From Fusicatenibacter sp. (GTDB lineage: Bacteria; Bacillota; Clostridia; Lachnospirales; Lachnospiraceae): a stretch of 64,000 nt of DNA. Location: positions 16,332 through 80,331 of the forward strand of contig JALEOU010000053.1 of assembly GCA_022766945.1 (NCBI GenBank), read 5' to 3'. Positions 1 to 8,710 of this stretch are shown in pieces (the first letter of the stretch is position 1; every line of letters starts with the position of its first letter). The notes below the pieces were generated by a model. That model saw only the letters and a list, made by a program, of their open reading frames with translations, searched no databases and was not told the DNA's origin. Both the position numbers and the translations under genes were made by a program.

Positions 1-926
1 GACTGATTATGATTGATCCTAAGGTTGTGGAACTTTCAGTATATAATGGAATTCCGCACCTGTTTATTCCCGTGGTGACAGATCCGAAAAAAGCATCAGG
101 AGCATTGAATTGGGCTGTTGCTGAGATGACAGACCGCTATAATAAATTTGCAGAATTCCATGTGCGGGATATTAAAGGATATAATGAAAAAATCATGGAA
201 ATGCCAGTTGAGGAAAATGGCGGAAAACCGGAAAAAATGCCTCAGATCGTCATTATCGTGGATGAGCTTGCGGATCTTATGATGGTTGCCCCCGGTGAAG
301 TAGAGGATGCGATTTGTCGTCTGGCACAGCTGGCAAGAGCTGCGGGAATTCATCTGATTATCGCTACGCAGAGACCTTCCGTGAACGTGATCACAGGCCT
401 GATTAAGGCGAATATGCCTTCCAGAATTGCTTTTTCCGTTTCTTCCAGTGTGGATTCCAGAACGATACTTGACATGGGAGGGGCAGAGAAGCTTCTTGGA
501 AAAGGAGATATGCTCTATAAACCTCAGGATTATCAGAAACCGGCAAGGCTTCAGGGCTCTTTTGTATCTGATAAAGAAGTATCGGATGTTGTCGCTTATC
601 TGAAGAATCATTACGGTGATGTGACCTATGATGCTGATGTGGAGAAGAAAATTCACTCTTCGTTCTCAGAGAATTCCCAGACGGGGGTTTCCCAGGATGA
701 ACGGGACGCGTATTTTGCAGAGGCAGGAAAATTCATCATTGAAAAGGAAAAAGCTTCCATCGGAATGCTGCAGAGAGTCTTCAAGATCGGATTTAACCGT
801 GCAGCCAGAATTATGGATCAGCTCTGCGAAGCCGGCGTGGTTGGCGAAGAAGAAGGTACGAAACCGAGAAAAGTTCTGATGACCATGGAAGAGTTTGAAA
901 AATACATGGAAGAGGAGCAATCATGA
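1..926 (+). CDS. ftsK: DNA translocase FtsK/SpoIIIE, C-terminal part (truncated by window edge)
   Basis: The reading frame is open from the first base, so the start lies outside the window and about 308 residues remain. This is the motor of the FtsK/SpoIIIE family, a hexameric membrane-anchored ATPase that pumps DNA through the division or sporulation septum. The Walker B stretch [12 protein letters not shown] and the following [12 protein letters not shown] and [13 protein letters not shown] motifs are typical of the RecA-like motor. The last 65 or so residues form the gamma winged-helix domain that reads polar DNA signals. The N-terminal membrane segments and Walker A are not visible. The stop overlaps the first possible start of the next reading frame. 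Whether this copy is the division (FtsK) or sporulation (SpoIIIE) protein cannot be told from this part. Confidence 0.93.
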   Translation, partial: LIMIDPKVVELSVYNGIPHLFIPVVTDPKKASGALNWAVAEMTDRYNKFAEFHVRDIKGYNEKIMEMPVEENGGKPEKMPQIVIIVDELADLMMVAPGEVEDAICRLAQLARAAGIHLIIATQRPSVNVITGLIKANMPSRIAFSVSSSVDSRTILDMGGAEKLLGKGDMLYKPQDYQKPARLQGSFVSDKEVSDVVAYLKNHYGDVTYDADVEKKIHSSFSENSQTGVSQDERDAYFAEAGKFIIEKEKASIGMLQRVFKIGFNRAARIMDQLCEAGVVGEEEGTKPRKVLMTMEEFEKYMEEEQS

Positions 927-964
927 TCGATGAAACGTTACATGATGGCGGAAGGAGTAAGAAA

Positions 965-2104
965 ATGAAATGTTCCCGCTGCGGTGCAACGCTGGAAAAC
1001 GGAAAGCTGTTTTGCCCTGTATGCGGACAGGAAGTGCAGCTTGTACCGGATTATGAGACAGTCGAAACTGTATATTATAAACAAAAGGCAATCAAAAAAG
1101 AGGAACAGCTGCGCAAAGAAAACCGCCGTGCAGCCAGAGAAGAAATGGAACGTCAGGAAGCAGTCAGGCGAAAGAAGCTGCGGAAAAAAAGGATTTCTTT
1201 ACTGGTCTCTCTGTTCGTATTTCTGCTGTTGTCAGGGTTGCTGGCTATGCTTTTGATCACACAGAAACACCAGAATTCCTATACTTATCAGATAGAAAAA
1301 GCAGGTGAGTTTCTGGAAAATCAGGAATATGAAAGAGCACAGATATATCTCGAACGAGCGGAAGAACTGGAACCCGGGAGAGAAGAAGCTTATCTGATGG
1401 AGCTTCAGTTATTGATGGAAAATGAAAAAACAGAACGGCTGACGCTTCGATTTAACCAGCTTGTGGAGTGTGATCCGGATAATATTGCCTATTACGGAGC
1501 CATGATTTCTTATTTCGAAGAAAGAAAGGAGCCCGAAAGAATCAAAGAATTGCTGGATGAATGCAGCAGTGATACGGTCAGGAAGAACTATGCGGAATAT
1601 ATAACAGAAGATCCCGAATTTTCTCTGCAGGATGGCAGCTATAACAGTATTCAGACGGTGACATTTCTGTCGGACGGAACAGATGAGATTTACTATACAC
1701 TGGATGGGACAAGTCCGGACAGGAACAGCACACGTTATCAGGAAGGGATCACGCTCTCAGAAGGGGATACACTGATCAAGGCGATTGCGTACAATGAAAA
1801 GAACATTCCGGGAAATGTTGTTACTGCCTCATACCATGTAACACTCAAATCACCGAATCCTCCGTCAATTTATCCAAGGTCAGGAGAATACACAACCCAG
1901 TCAGATACCAATCTTTACATTGTGGTTCCGGAAGGCTGTACAGCACATTATGCTTTTGACCGCAAAGCGACGCAGGATGATCCGATATACACAGGCCCTG
2001 TTCCGATGCTGATGGGCGAGCATTCTTTCTATGCTGTTTTGGTAAATGAAAACGGGAAAATCAGTTCTCAGGGTTCTATTGTTTACAAATTGACGGAAAC
2101 GTGA
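965..2104 (+). CDS. Zinc-ribbon membrane protein with TPR-like region and chitobiase-type C-terminal domain
   Basis: The 379-residue protein begins with a zinc ribbon (CSRCG at 3-7, CPVCG at 17-21). A strongly basic helical stretch, one membrane segment at about residues 77-98, a TPR-like helical region (about 110-220) and a C-terminal beta domain follow. The C-terminal part, with YYTLDGTSPD, resembles the chitobiase/beta-hexosaminidase C-terminal (CHB_HEX_C) fold. I chose the ATG at 965 because AAGGAG precedes it at proper spacing; an in-frame ATG at 923 overlaps the ftsK stop and would add 14 residues. The order suggests a cytosolic zinc ribbon and an extracytoplasmic C-terminus. No enzymatic residues are evident and the role is unknown. 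Confidence 0.8.
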   Translation: MKCSRCGATLENGKLFCPVCGQEVQLVPDYETVETVYYKQKAIKKEEQLRKENRRAAREEMERQEAVRRKKLRKKRISLLVSLFVFLLLSGLLAMLLITQKHQNSYTYQIEKAGEFLENQEYERAQIYLERAEELEPGREEAYLMELQLLMENEKTERLTLRFNQLVECDPDNIAYYGAMISYFEERKEPERIKELLDECSSDTVRKNYAEYITEDPEFSLQDGSYNSIQTVTFLSDGTDEIYYTLDGTSPDRNSTRYQEGITLSEGDTLIKAIAYNEKNIPGNVVTASYHVTLKSPNPPSIYPRSGEYTTQSDTNLYIVVPEGCTAHYAFDRKATQDDPIYTGPVPMLMGEHSFYAVLVNENGKISSQGSIVYKLTET

Positions 2105-2119
2105 TAAAGTATTAACAGA

Positions 2120-2147
2120 TTGCACGGCTTTCTCAGAGTGCTATGTT
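2120..2147 (+). promoter_or_regulatory. Probable sigma-A promoter of nfnA
   Basis: TTGCAC and TATGTT are separated by 16 bases about 100 bases before the nfnA start. Between promoter and gene lies an imperfect dyad (GTTCAGAA at 2161 and TTCTGAAC near 2194). The fit is reasonable but not strong, and a second weaker pair (TTGCAA/TATAAT, 15-base spacer) lies at 2204-2230. Confidence 0.4.
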
Positions 2148-2243
2148 AAAATATGTGACAGTTCAGAACGATGCGGTCTTTTTCGATTTGTGATTCTGAA
2201 CGGTTGCAAAATATCAATCAACAATATAATATAGGAGGATATT

Positions 2244-3131
2244 ATGTACAAGATTCTAAAAGCGGAAACACTCGCTGCAAACATCTTCCGTATGGAAGTG
2301 GAAGCACCGCGGGTTGCAAAGCACTGTCTGCCGGGACAGTTTGTCATCGTCAAAATGGACGAAGTAGGCGAGAGAATCCCGCTTACCATCTGTGATTATG
2401 ACAGAGAGAAGGGGACGATTACCATTGTATTTATGCCCATCGGAGAATCTACACAGAAACTGAAATCACTGCAGGCGGGTGATTCCTTTATGGATTTTGT
2501 AGGACCGCTTGGAAAACCTTCTGAATTCTGCAGTGAAGACATTGAAGAACTGAAGAAGAAACGTATCGTATTTGTTGCCGGCGGAGTTGGTACAGCTCCT
2601 GTCTATCCGCAGCTGAAGTGGCTCCATGAGCATGGCATAACTGCAGATGCAATCGTTGGTGCCAAAACAAAAGATCTGGTTATTCTTGAAAAAGAGATGA
2701 GTGCAGTCAGCAATCTGTATATCACGACAGATGATGGCTCTTATGTACGCAAGGGTATGGGTACCGACGTTCTCCGTGATCTTGTTCAGAATCAGGGAAA
2801 ACAGTATGATGTCTGTGTTGCAATCGGACCGATGATTATGATGAAGTTTGTATGTCTTCTGACAAAAGAACTTGGAATTCCGACAATTGTCAGCATGAAC
2901 CCGATCATGGTAGATGGAACCGGTATGTGTGGAGCATGCCGTCTGACTGTTGGCAATGAAGTGAAATTTGCCTGTGTGGACGGACCGGAATTTGATGGTC
3001 ATCTGATTAATTTTGACGAGGCTATGAAGCGTCAGCAGATGTATAAAACAGAGGAGGGACGTGCTCTTCTCAGATTCCAGGAAGGAAGTACACATCACGG
3101 CGGATGTGGTCAGTGCGGAGGTGACAAATAA
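2244..3131 (+). CDS. nfnA: NfnA-type FAD/iron-sulfur subunit (ferredoxin-NADP+ reductase alpha)
   Basis: This 295-residue protein belongs to the dihydroorotate dehydrogenase electron-transfer subunit family. In the NfnAB complex the small subunit carries FAD and a [2Fe-2S] cluster, uses NADH, and bifurcates electrons between NADH, ferredoxin and NADP+. The FAD-binding barrel occupies the first 100 residues. GGVGTAP near residue 113 is the nucleotide-binding loop. Cysteines of GMCGACR (about 226-232) and the later FACVDG fit the cluster ligands. GGAGG stands 7 bases before the ATG. Its stop codon overlaps the start of gltA/nfnB, so the two are translationally coupled. In some clostridia the same subunit is annotated as sulfide dehydrogenase beta. 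Confidence 0.9.
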   Translation: MYKILKAETLAANIFRMEVEAPRVAKHCLPGQFVIVKMDEVGERIPLTICDYDREKGTITIVFMPIGESTQKLKSLQAGDSFMDFVGPLGKPSEFCSEDIEELKKKRIVFVAGGVGTAPVYPQLKWLHEHGITADAIVGAKTKDLVILEKEMSAVSNLYITTDDGSYVRKGMGTDVLRDLVQNQGKQYDVCVAIGPMIMMKFVCLLTKELGIPTIVSMNPIMVDGTGMCGACRLTVGNEVKFACVDGPEFDGHLINFDEAMKRQQMYKTEEGRALLRFQEGSTHHGGCGQCGGDK

Positions 3132-4525
3132 TGACAGATGTATTAAAGAGAGTTCCTGTTCGTGAGCAGGATCCCAAGGTACGTGCAACGAATTTCGACG
3201 AGGTATGTCTTGGATATAACAAAGAAGAGGCAGTGGAAGAGGCACAGCGCTGTCTGACCTGTAAAAATGCAAAATGTATTACCGGATGTCCGGTAAATAT
3301 CAACATTCCGGCATTCATCGCACAGGTGAAGGAAGGTAACTTTGAGGAAGCATACAAAATCATCGGTGAGTCCAGCGCGCTTCCGGCAGTCTGCGGACGT
3401 GTATGCCCACAGGAAAGCCAGTGTGAAGGAAAATGCATTCGCGGAATCAAAGGAGATGCGGTATCCATCGGAAAGCTGGAGCGTTTCGTAGCGGACTGGG
3501 CAAAAGAAAATGGCATTAAACCGGTTCCTGCAGCAGAGAAAAACGGACATAAGATTGCAGTTATTGGTTCCGGCCCCGCAGGTCTTACCTGCGCAGGCGA
3601 TCTGGCAAAACTTGGATATGATGTAACGATTTTCGAAGCACTGCATAAAGCAGGCGGTGTGCTGAGCTATGGAATTCCGGAATTCCGTCTTCCGAAAGAT
3701 AAAGTGGTGGCAGAAGAAATCGAGAATGTAAAGTCTCTCGGCGTTAAGATTGAAACAAACGTAATTATCGGAAAATCTGTTACAATTGATGAACTGATGC
3801 AGGAAGAGGGCTATGAGGCAGTCTTTATCGGTTCCGGTGCAGGTCTTCCGATGTTTATGGGAATCCCAGGTGAGAATGCGAACGGTGTGTTTTCCGCCAA
3901 TGAATTCCTGACCAGAAATAACCTGATGAAATCTTTCCGTGAAGATTATGATACACCGATTGCACATGGAAAGAAAGTTGCCGTTGTCGGCGGTGGAAAT
4001 GTAGCTATGGATGCTGCAAGAACTGCACTTCGCCTGGGTGCTGAGGTTCACGTTATTTATCGTCGTTCAGAGGCTGAACTTCCGGCACGTGCGGAAGAAG
4101 TACATCACGCTAAGGAGGAAGGCATCATCTTTGATCTGCTGACCAATCCGGTGGAAATACTTACTGATGAAAAAGATTGGGTAACCGGTATTCGTTGTGT
4201 ACGTATGGAGCTCGGTGAGCCGGATGCATCCGGAAGAAGAAGACCGGTGGAAGTTCCGTGATCTGAGTTCGATCTTGAGGTGGATGAAGTGATTATGTCC
4301 CTTGGTACTTCACCGAATCCCCTGATTTCTTCCACTACTTATGGTCTTGATACAAACAGAAGAAAATGTATCGTAGCCGAAGAAGAAACCGGAAAAACCA
4401 GCAAAGAAGGTGTGTATGCCGGCGGTGACGCAGTTACAGGTGCTGCTACTGTTATCCTGGCTATGGGTGCAGGAAAAGCTGGTGCAAAAGGAATTGACGA
4501 GTTTATTAAGAGCAAAAATGCTTAA
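3131..4525 (+). pseudogene. gltA: Glutamate synthase small-chain-like NfnB subunit, interrupted by in-frame TGA
   Basis: The reading frame encodes a 464-residue flavoprotein of the GltA/NfnB family but stops at TGA 4259-4261 (codon 377); the same frame continues without shift to 4525. Upstream of the stop are the N-terminal [4Fe-4S] cysteines (CLTCKNAKCITGCP, CGRVCP), the first FAD motif (GSGPAGL near residue 143) and the NADP-binding motif (GGGNVAMDAA). Downstream is the second FAD-contacting block GGDAVTGAATVILAMGAGK, which the family needs. The TGA stands where relatives usually have Gly (GGA), so one base change explains it. A truncated 376-residue product should be inactive. Possible readings are a true nonsense mutation, a sequencing or assembly error, or suppression. 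An ATG at 4280 in the downstream part has a GAGG too close to serve well. Confidence 0.85.
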
Positions 4526-4538
4526 ATTTCAATAAAAG

Positions 4539-4581
4539 AAAAGACCATATAAGGAATTGTTATTCCCTGTATGGTCTTTTT
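4539..4581 (+). terminator. Rho-independent terminator after gltA/nfnB
   Basis: A hairpin pairs AGACCAT (4542-4548) with ATGGTCT (4571-4577), extended by AAGGAAT/ATTCCC-type pairs, and is followed by a T-run. It lies just after the gltA/nfnB frame and before rlmH. Confidence 0.8.
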
Positions 4582-4596
4582 CGAACAGAGGATTCT

Positions 4597-5076
4597 ATGA
4601 AAATTACTTTGATTACCGTGGGCAAAATAAAGGAAAAATATCTAAAGGATGCGATCACAGAGTATTCGAAACGACTCTCCAGATACTGCAAGTTGGAAAT
4701 TATCGAAGTATCTGATGAAAGGACACCGGATCAGGCAAGCCGCGTCGAAGAGGAACAGATTCGGGATAAAGAAGGAGAACGTATTTTAAAATACATCAGA
4801 GAAGAAGCCTATGTGATTACTCTGGAAATTGAAGGTCATATGCTCTCTTCCGAGGAGCTTGCGGGGAAACTGGATACTCTGGCGGTTCAGGGACACAGCC
4901 ATATTTGTTTTGTTATAGGCGGGTCGATTGGACTGGGAAAAGAAGTAAGGAAACGTTCTGATTATACACTGAGTTTTTCAAGAATGACCTTTCCACATCA
5001 GCTAATGAGAGTGATTTTGCTGGAACAGATTTACAGAAGTTATCGAATTATCACAGGAGAACCTTACCACAAGTAA
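4597..5076 (+). CDS. rlmH: 23S rRNA (pseudouridine1915-N3)-methyltransferase RlmH
   Basis: RlmH methylates pseudouridine 1915 of helix 69 in 23S rRNA of assembled 70S ribosomes, using S-adenosylmethionine. The protein has 159 residues, the usual length. The SPOUT-fold knot is marked by [10 protein letters not shown] (about 105-114), and the conserved C-terminus [14 protein letters not shown] ... EQIYRSYRI ... EPYHK is intact. It follows a terminator and precedes an HD-domain gene by a single base, suggesting cotranscription. Confidence 0.95.
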   Translation: MKITLITVGKIKEKYLKDAITEYSKRLSRYCKLEIIEVSDERTPDQASRVEEEQIRDKEGERILKYIREEAYVITLEIEGHMLSSEELAGKLDTLAVQGHSHICFVIGGSIGLGKEVRKRSDYTLSFSRMTFPHQLMRVILLEQIYRSYRIITGEPYHK

Positions 5077-5077
5077 A

Positions 5078-5638
5078 ATGAAACCATCAGAATTATTGAA
5101 TATATTGGCTACAGCAGAAAAAATGAAATGCAATACAAGACATTCCTGGACTTCCAGCGGCAGGAAAGAGAGTGTAGCGGAGCACAGCTGGGGTCTTGCC
5201 TTCATGGCGATGCTTCTTATGGATGAATTCCCGGATCTGGACATGAATAAGGTGATCCGAATGTGTCTGATTCATGATCTGGGAGAAGCCTTCACGGGAG
5301 ATATTCCGACATTTGAAAAAACAATGGATGATGAAGAAAAAGAACAGGAGATTTTTGAGAACTGGCTGGACACTTTTCCGGAACCCTGCAGGCAACAATT
5401 TCGTGATTTGCTGATTGAGATGGAGGAGCGTGTCACAGGAGAAGCCAGGCTTTATAAAGCGCTGGATAATCTTGAGGCAGTGATTCAGCACAACGAAGCG
5501 GATCTGTCTACCTGGCTTCCGCTGGAATATGATCTGCAGTTTACCTACGGTTCTGACAAAGTAATGTTTTCTCCTTATCTGATGGAACTTAAAGAAGAGA
5601 TCGACCGTCAGACCAGAGAAAAAATCGGTAAAGGATGA
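5078..5638 (+). CDS. HD-domain hydrolase (YfbR/HDDC2-like)
   Basis: This 186-residue protein carries an HD metal-binding set: H36 (AEHSWG), H66-D67 (LIHDLGE) and D130 (ALDNLEA). Relatives include the 5'-deoxynucleotidase YfbR and HDDC2, which remove phosphate from deoxynucleoside monophosphates. Substrate specificity cannot be read from the sequence. It starts one base after the rlmH stop and has no clear ribosome binding site of its own, so translation is probably coupled. The gene is convergent with the unknown minus-strand gene that ends 4 bases later. Confidence 0.85.
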   Translation: MKPSELLNILATAEKMKCNTRHSWTSSGRKESVAEHSWGLAFMAMLLMDEFPDLDMNKVIRMCLIHDLGEAFTGDIPTFEKTMDDEEKEQEIFENWLDTFPEPCRQQFRDLLIEMEERVTGEARLYKALDNLEAVIQHNEADLSTWLPLEYDLQFTYGSDKVMFSPYLMELKEEIDRQTREKIGKG

Positions 5639-5642
5639 CTGC

Positions 5643-6395
5643 TTATTGCACAAGCTGGAGCAATAGTTCCATCTGACACCTTGTTTTGTCAGTGATTTGA
5701 TCCTGTCTTTGACGATCCCAATGCAATGACGCGCGATGCAGGAAAAAATAGATCCGATTATCTTCAATTACAATCGTGTCATCCGGCTGGTTTTCACGGA
5801 AAAACTGCTGAATGATACGTAACTTTCCTTTTTGGAGAATCTTCAGATGGGTATTGATCTGTCCGGAGGTCAGATAGATTCTGCTTCCCGCAATTCTTAC
5901 ACAGGGAAAGGAATGGCTTTCTGTCCTCAAGAGAGAAGAGTCACAGGCATTGCGTTTTGTCAGTGAAATCACAGGGGTGCCTAAAGAATCCGTGTCAAAT
6001 TCATTTGTTTCCGGATTGGATGTTATTTTCAATGCGCCTGTATGAGACCAGGGACTTCCTGGCGGAAGGAAGGCTTCTACAACCAGTTGGGAATGGTCCT
6101 CAGCGACTTTCTTGTTTATAAGAGGAAATCTGTTTTTGGCTTTTCGATATTCCTGTATAGTAACGGTACCAATGGGAAGATCTGCGATGAGAGAGCCGCC
6201 GTGAAAATCAATCTGAGGCATCAGATCGGAGAAATGACAGCTGCGATAATGATCAAGCTGTGCCTGCAGATCTGCTTTCCTCAAAGGTTTTTCATATCTG
6301 CAGACGTTCGTAAGCGGGCGTACAGCACGACAGCTAAATGTTTGAGATGCAACACCTGTATAGGCATGCTTAGGGAAAGATAAAATCTGTGCCAT
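5643..6395 (-). CDS. Unrecognised 250-residue protein
   Basis: I do not recognise this family. The ATG at 6395 is preceded by a near-perfect AGGAGG at 7-base spacing, and a promoter-like TTGTCG/TATAAG pair lies further upstream. These features support a real gene and argue against the longer frame reaching 6521. The protein has no obvious signal peptide or membrane segment. It is rich in Arg, His and Gln, and its last 80 residues (from about 170) contain alternating beta-type and basic stretches (ILQKGKLRIIQQF, DDTIVIEDNRIYFF), perhaps a small DNA- or RNA-binding domain, though this is a guess. It stands alone between the HD hydrolase (convergent) and an AAA ATPase (divergent). Confidence 0.65.
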   Translation of the reverse strand: MAQILSFPKHAYTGVASQTFSCRAVRPLTNVCRYEKPLRKADLQAQLDHYRSCHFSDLMPQIDFHGGSLIADLPIGTVTIQEYRKAKNRFPLINKKVAEDHSQLVVEAFLPPGSPWSHTGALKITSNPETNEFDTDSLGTPVISLTKRNACDSSLLRTESHSFPCVRIAGSRIYLTSGQINTHLKILQKGKLRIIQQFFRENQPDDTIVIEDNRIYFFLHRASLHWDRQRQDQITDKTRCQMELLLQLVQ

Positions 6396-6434
6396 ACGTA
6401 ACCTCCTGAACTGATCACGAATTGCTCCGCAATT

Positions 6435-6463
6435 CTTATACCATGATATGAGTTGCCCGACAA
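6435..6463 (-). promoter_or_regulatory. Promoter of the unknown minus-strand gene, with start-site hairpin
   Basis: On the minus strand TTGTCG (6463-6458) and TATAAG (6440-6435) are 17 bases apart. Immediately downstream, at 6419-6435, GAATTGC and GCAATTC form a perfect 7-base stem around a 3-base loop, placed at the predicted transcript start, 24 bases before the start codon. Confidence 0.5.
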
Positions 6464-6631
6464 ATGAGCCCAACGGAACCCATCGACATAAAATACACGC
6501 AGGCATGCATTTTATATACATTTGTTCTTTGGCTTATTATATCAAAAGAAAAAGAGATTATGGGTTAAATATGTGTATAGATACGTTAAATGTATGTAAA
6601 TTGTCTGAAAATTTACAAAGGAGTCACGCGT

Positions 6632-7495
6632 ATGATTTACCTGGAGAGTATTTCCTTTCCTGATGCGGATCGGGAATTTGACTTTATTTTAAAAGAAAAA
6701 CATACCTGCTATGATACTTTCTATCCCTTTCAGATCCTTCCGAGGCACCATCTGGAACAGCTTGTATTTGAACCAGTTACAATTCTCTATGGAGGCAATG
6801 GCACAGGGAAAAGTACTGTTTTAAATATTATCGCTGAAAAGCTGGGACTAAATCGGGAAAGCCGGTTTAACCGTTCCAATTTCTATCCGGATTATCTGCA
6901 TCTGTGTTCTGTGAGAATCAGAGAACCGATTCCTGAGAACAGCAGTATTATCACCAGCGATGATGTCTTTGACTATATGCTGAATATCCGCTCCCTAAAC
7001 GAAGGACTGGATCGGCGTCGTGAGGAGATTTTTGAGGAATACCTGGATGCAAAATACTCGAACTTTCGCATGAAATCTATGGGAGATTATGAAAGATTAA
7101 AAAAAGTAAATTCTGCAAGAAGAAAAACACAGTCCCAGTTTGTTCGTCAGGAGATGATGGATAATATTCGGGAATATTCCAACGGTGAAAGTGCGTTTCA
7201 CTATTTTGCCGAAAAAATAGAGGAACAGGGACTTTATCTTCTTGATGAGCCTGAAAACAGTTTATCGGTGGAGCGGCAGCAGGAACTGCTCACGTTCCTC
7301 GAAAATTCTGCGCGCTTCTTTGGATGTCAGTTTGTGATTTCAACTCATTCTCCATTTATACTAGCTGCCCGGGGAGCGCGTATCTATGACCTGGATGAAG
7401 ATCCGGTGGATGTCAAAAAATGGTCCGAGCTTGGTAGCGTGAGAGTATATTACGAGTTTTTTCAAAAACATCAGGATGAATTTGAAGAGGATTAG
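6632..7495 (+). CDS. AAA-type ATPase of the COG3910 family
   Basis: This is a 287-residue stand-alone ABC-like ATPase. Visible motifs are Walker A GGNGTGKST (about 54-62), a signature-like SNGES, Walker B with DEPENSLS (about 203-210) and the H-loop STHSPF near 235. The domain is shared with SMC/RecF-like and OLD-like ATPases; members of this family are called predicted ATPases and their role is not established. The ATG at 6632 is preferred over one at 6590 because AAAGGAG sits 8 bases before it. It is followed 15 bases later by an AlkD-like DNA repair gene, so a DNA-related role is possible but inferred. Confidence 0.85.
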   Translation: MIYLESISFPDADREFDFILKEKHTCYDTFYPFQILPRHHLEQLVFEPVTILYGGNGTGKSTVLNIIAEKLGLNRESRFNRSNFYPDYLHLCSVRIREPIPENSSIITSDDVFDYMLNIRSLNEGLDRRREEIFEEYLDAKYSNFRMKSMGDYERLKKVNSARRKTQSQFVRQEMMDNIREYSNGESAFHYFAEKIEEQGLYLLDEPENSLSVERQQELLTFLENSARFFGCQFVISTHSPFILAARGARIYDLDEDPVDVKKWSELGSVRVYYEFFQKHQDEFEED

Positions 7496-7510
7496 GAAAG
7501 GAGCGGGAAG

Positions 7511-8248
7511 ATGACGATGAAAGCCATTGACACGGAAACACAGTCATCGATTGCGGAAGATGTGAGAAAACAGCTGATATGGCAGGCAGATCCCGCTTAT
7601 CGGAAGTTTCACAGCTCTCTTGTTCCGGGGATTGGCACCATGCTGGGTGTCCGTGTGCCCCATCTTCGCAAAATAGCGAAGGAGACAGCAAGAAAAGATT
7701 ATCGTGGGTTTGCCGATGCTGCCGATCCAACGGTGTATGAGGAACTTATGATCCGCGGAATGATGATCGGATACAGACACGGTTCGACGGAAGCGTACCA
7801 GATGGAACTGGATGAGTTTGTGCCTTTAATCAATAACTGGGCAATTTGCGACTGCTGCTGTTCCACTTATCATTTCATGAGGAGTAATCAGGAGAAATGG
7901 TATGCCTATCTTGATAAATGGATGCAGAGCGAAAGAGAATACGAAGTTCGTTTCGCTGTAGTGTGTCTGCTCGATTACTTTATCAATGATACGTATATCG
8001 ATAAGATTCTTTCTGTCCTTCCCTGTATTTCGCAGGAGGGATACTATGTTAAGATGGCAGTTGCATGGGCAGTTTCTGTATGCTATGTAAACTATCCGGA
8101 AAGAACAAAGAAACTGTTGGAGGAAAACCGCTTGGATCATTTTACCCAGAACAAAGCGATTCAAAAGATACGCGAATCCAATCGGATCTCCGTAGAAGAG
8201 AAAAAAAGAGTCCTTATGTGGAAATGGAAAGAAACAAATGGATCTTGA
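7511..8248 (+). CDS. DNA alkylation repair protein (AlkD-like)
   Basis: The 245-residue protein has the all-helical HEAT-like architecture of the AlkC/AlkD glycosylases, which remove N3- and N7-alkylated bases without flipping them. The conserved entry motif GVRVPHLRKIAKE and the block FVPLINNWAICDCC, with the catalytic-site Asp of the family, are present. GGAGCGGGAAG precedes the ATG. It probably shares a transcript with the AAA ATPase before it. Substrate range cannot be inferred. Confidence 0.88.
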   Translation: MTMKAIDTETQSSIAEDVRKQLIWQADPAYRKFHSSLVPGIGTMLGVRVPHLRKIAKETARKDYRGFADAADPTVYEELMIRGMMIGYRHGSTEAYQMELDEFVPLINNWAICDCCCSTYHFMRSNQEKWYAYLDKWMQSEREYEVRFAVVCLLDYFINDTYIDKILSVLPCISQEGYYVKMAVAWAVSVCYVNYPERTKKLLEENRLDHFTQNKAIQKIRESNRISVEEKKRVLMWKWKETNGS

Positions 8249-8300
8249 CATCAGCTGAGTGCGGATCTGGAAGCATGATGCTTCTGATTCTGATCTGTAT

Positions 8301-8353
8301 TTCGGCTTATGGATGGCTGGGAATCTATTCGTCCCAGCCATCCATAAGCCGAA
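8301..8353. repeat. Perfect 22-bp inverted repeat between alkD-like and hicB genes
   Basis: The arms at 8301-8322 and 8332-8353 are exact reverse complements around a 9-base loop. The right arm encodes the last residues of HicB on the minus strand; the left arm lies beyond its stop. No T-run follows on either strand, so it is not a textbook intrinsic terminator, although it sits where two convergent genes end and could stop both transcripts. Confidence 0.9.
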
Positions 8354-8603
8354 TATTTACTGCGATATTCCGGACAATTCCTCCAATACTTTCCTCAAGA
8401 TCGTGAACATCAGAAACCGGAGGAAGAATCGGTTCTTCTTCGGAGAGCTCCAGTGATATCCAGTCAAAAGCTGCTGCACTTGCATTCTCAAGAGCCTCAT
8501 CAAGCGTTTCGCCGGAAACCCTGCAGCACTCCAGATCGGGAAAATATCCCTCATATTTATTATCCGGGGTCCTGTGAAAAACGGCAGGATAGATAAACTT
8601 CAT
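8325..8603 (-). CDS. HicB-family antitoxin-like protein without a HicA partner
   Basis: The 92-residue protein begins with MKFIYPAVFH and continues with the GYFPDLECC and GETLDEALENA motifs of the HicB partial RNase H-like fold. HicB proteins usually neutralise the mRNA-cleaving toxin HicA. AAAGGAG lies 7 bases before the start. No HicA-like reading frame (about 60 residues with a double-stranded RNA-binding fold) is seen on either side: upstream is the divergent hydrolase after about 160 bases, downstream is the hairpin. It therefore looks like an orphan. The C-terminal DNA-binding domain found in some HicB proteins is not obvious. Confidence 0.85.
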   Translation of the reverse strand: MKFIYPAVFHRTPDNKYEGYFPDLECCRVSGETLDEALENASAAAFDWISLELSEEEPILPPVSDVHDLEESIGGIVRNIAVNIRLMDGWDE

Positions 8604-8710
8604 AATGTAACTCCTTTCGGGATCAACAAAGATCATGATAGTAATAACAACAGTCTCAGTATACATGAATGGATCGAAATCATCAAGGGTCATTTGTACG
8701 GCAGTGATGA

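Noticed and set aside
2466..3272. 268-residue minus-strand frame opposite nfnA
   Set aside because: It is a shadow of nfnA, whose conserved motifs and ribosome binding site are clear; the antisense product has no family features.
4262..4330. Selenocysteine recoding of the TGA in gltA/nfnB
   Set aside because: The position is Gly in the family, not Cys or Sec, and no convincing SECIS-like hairpin follows.
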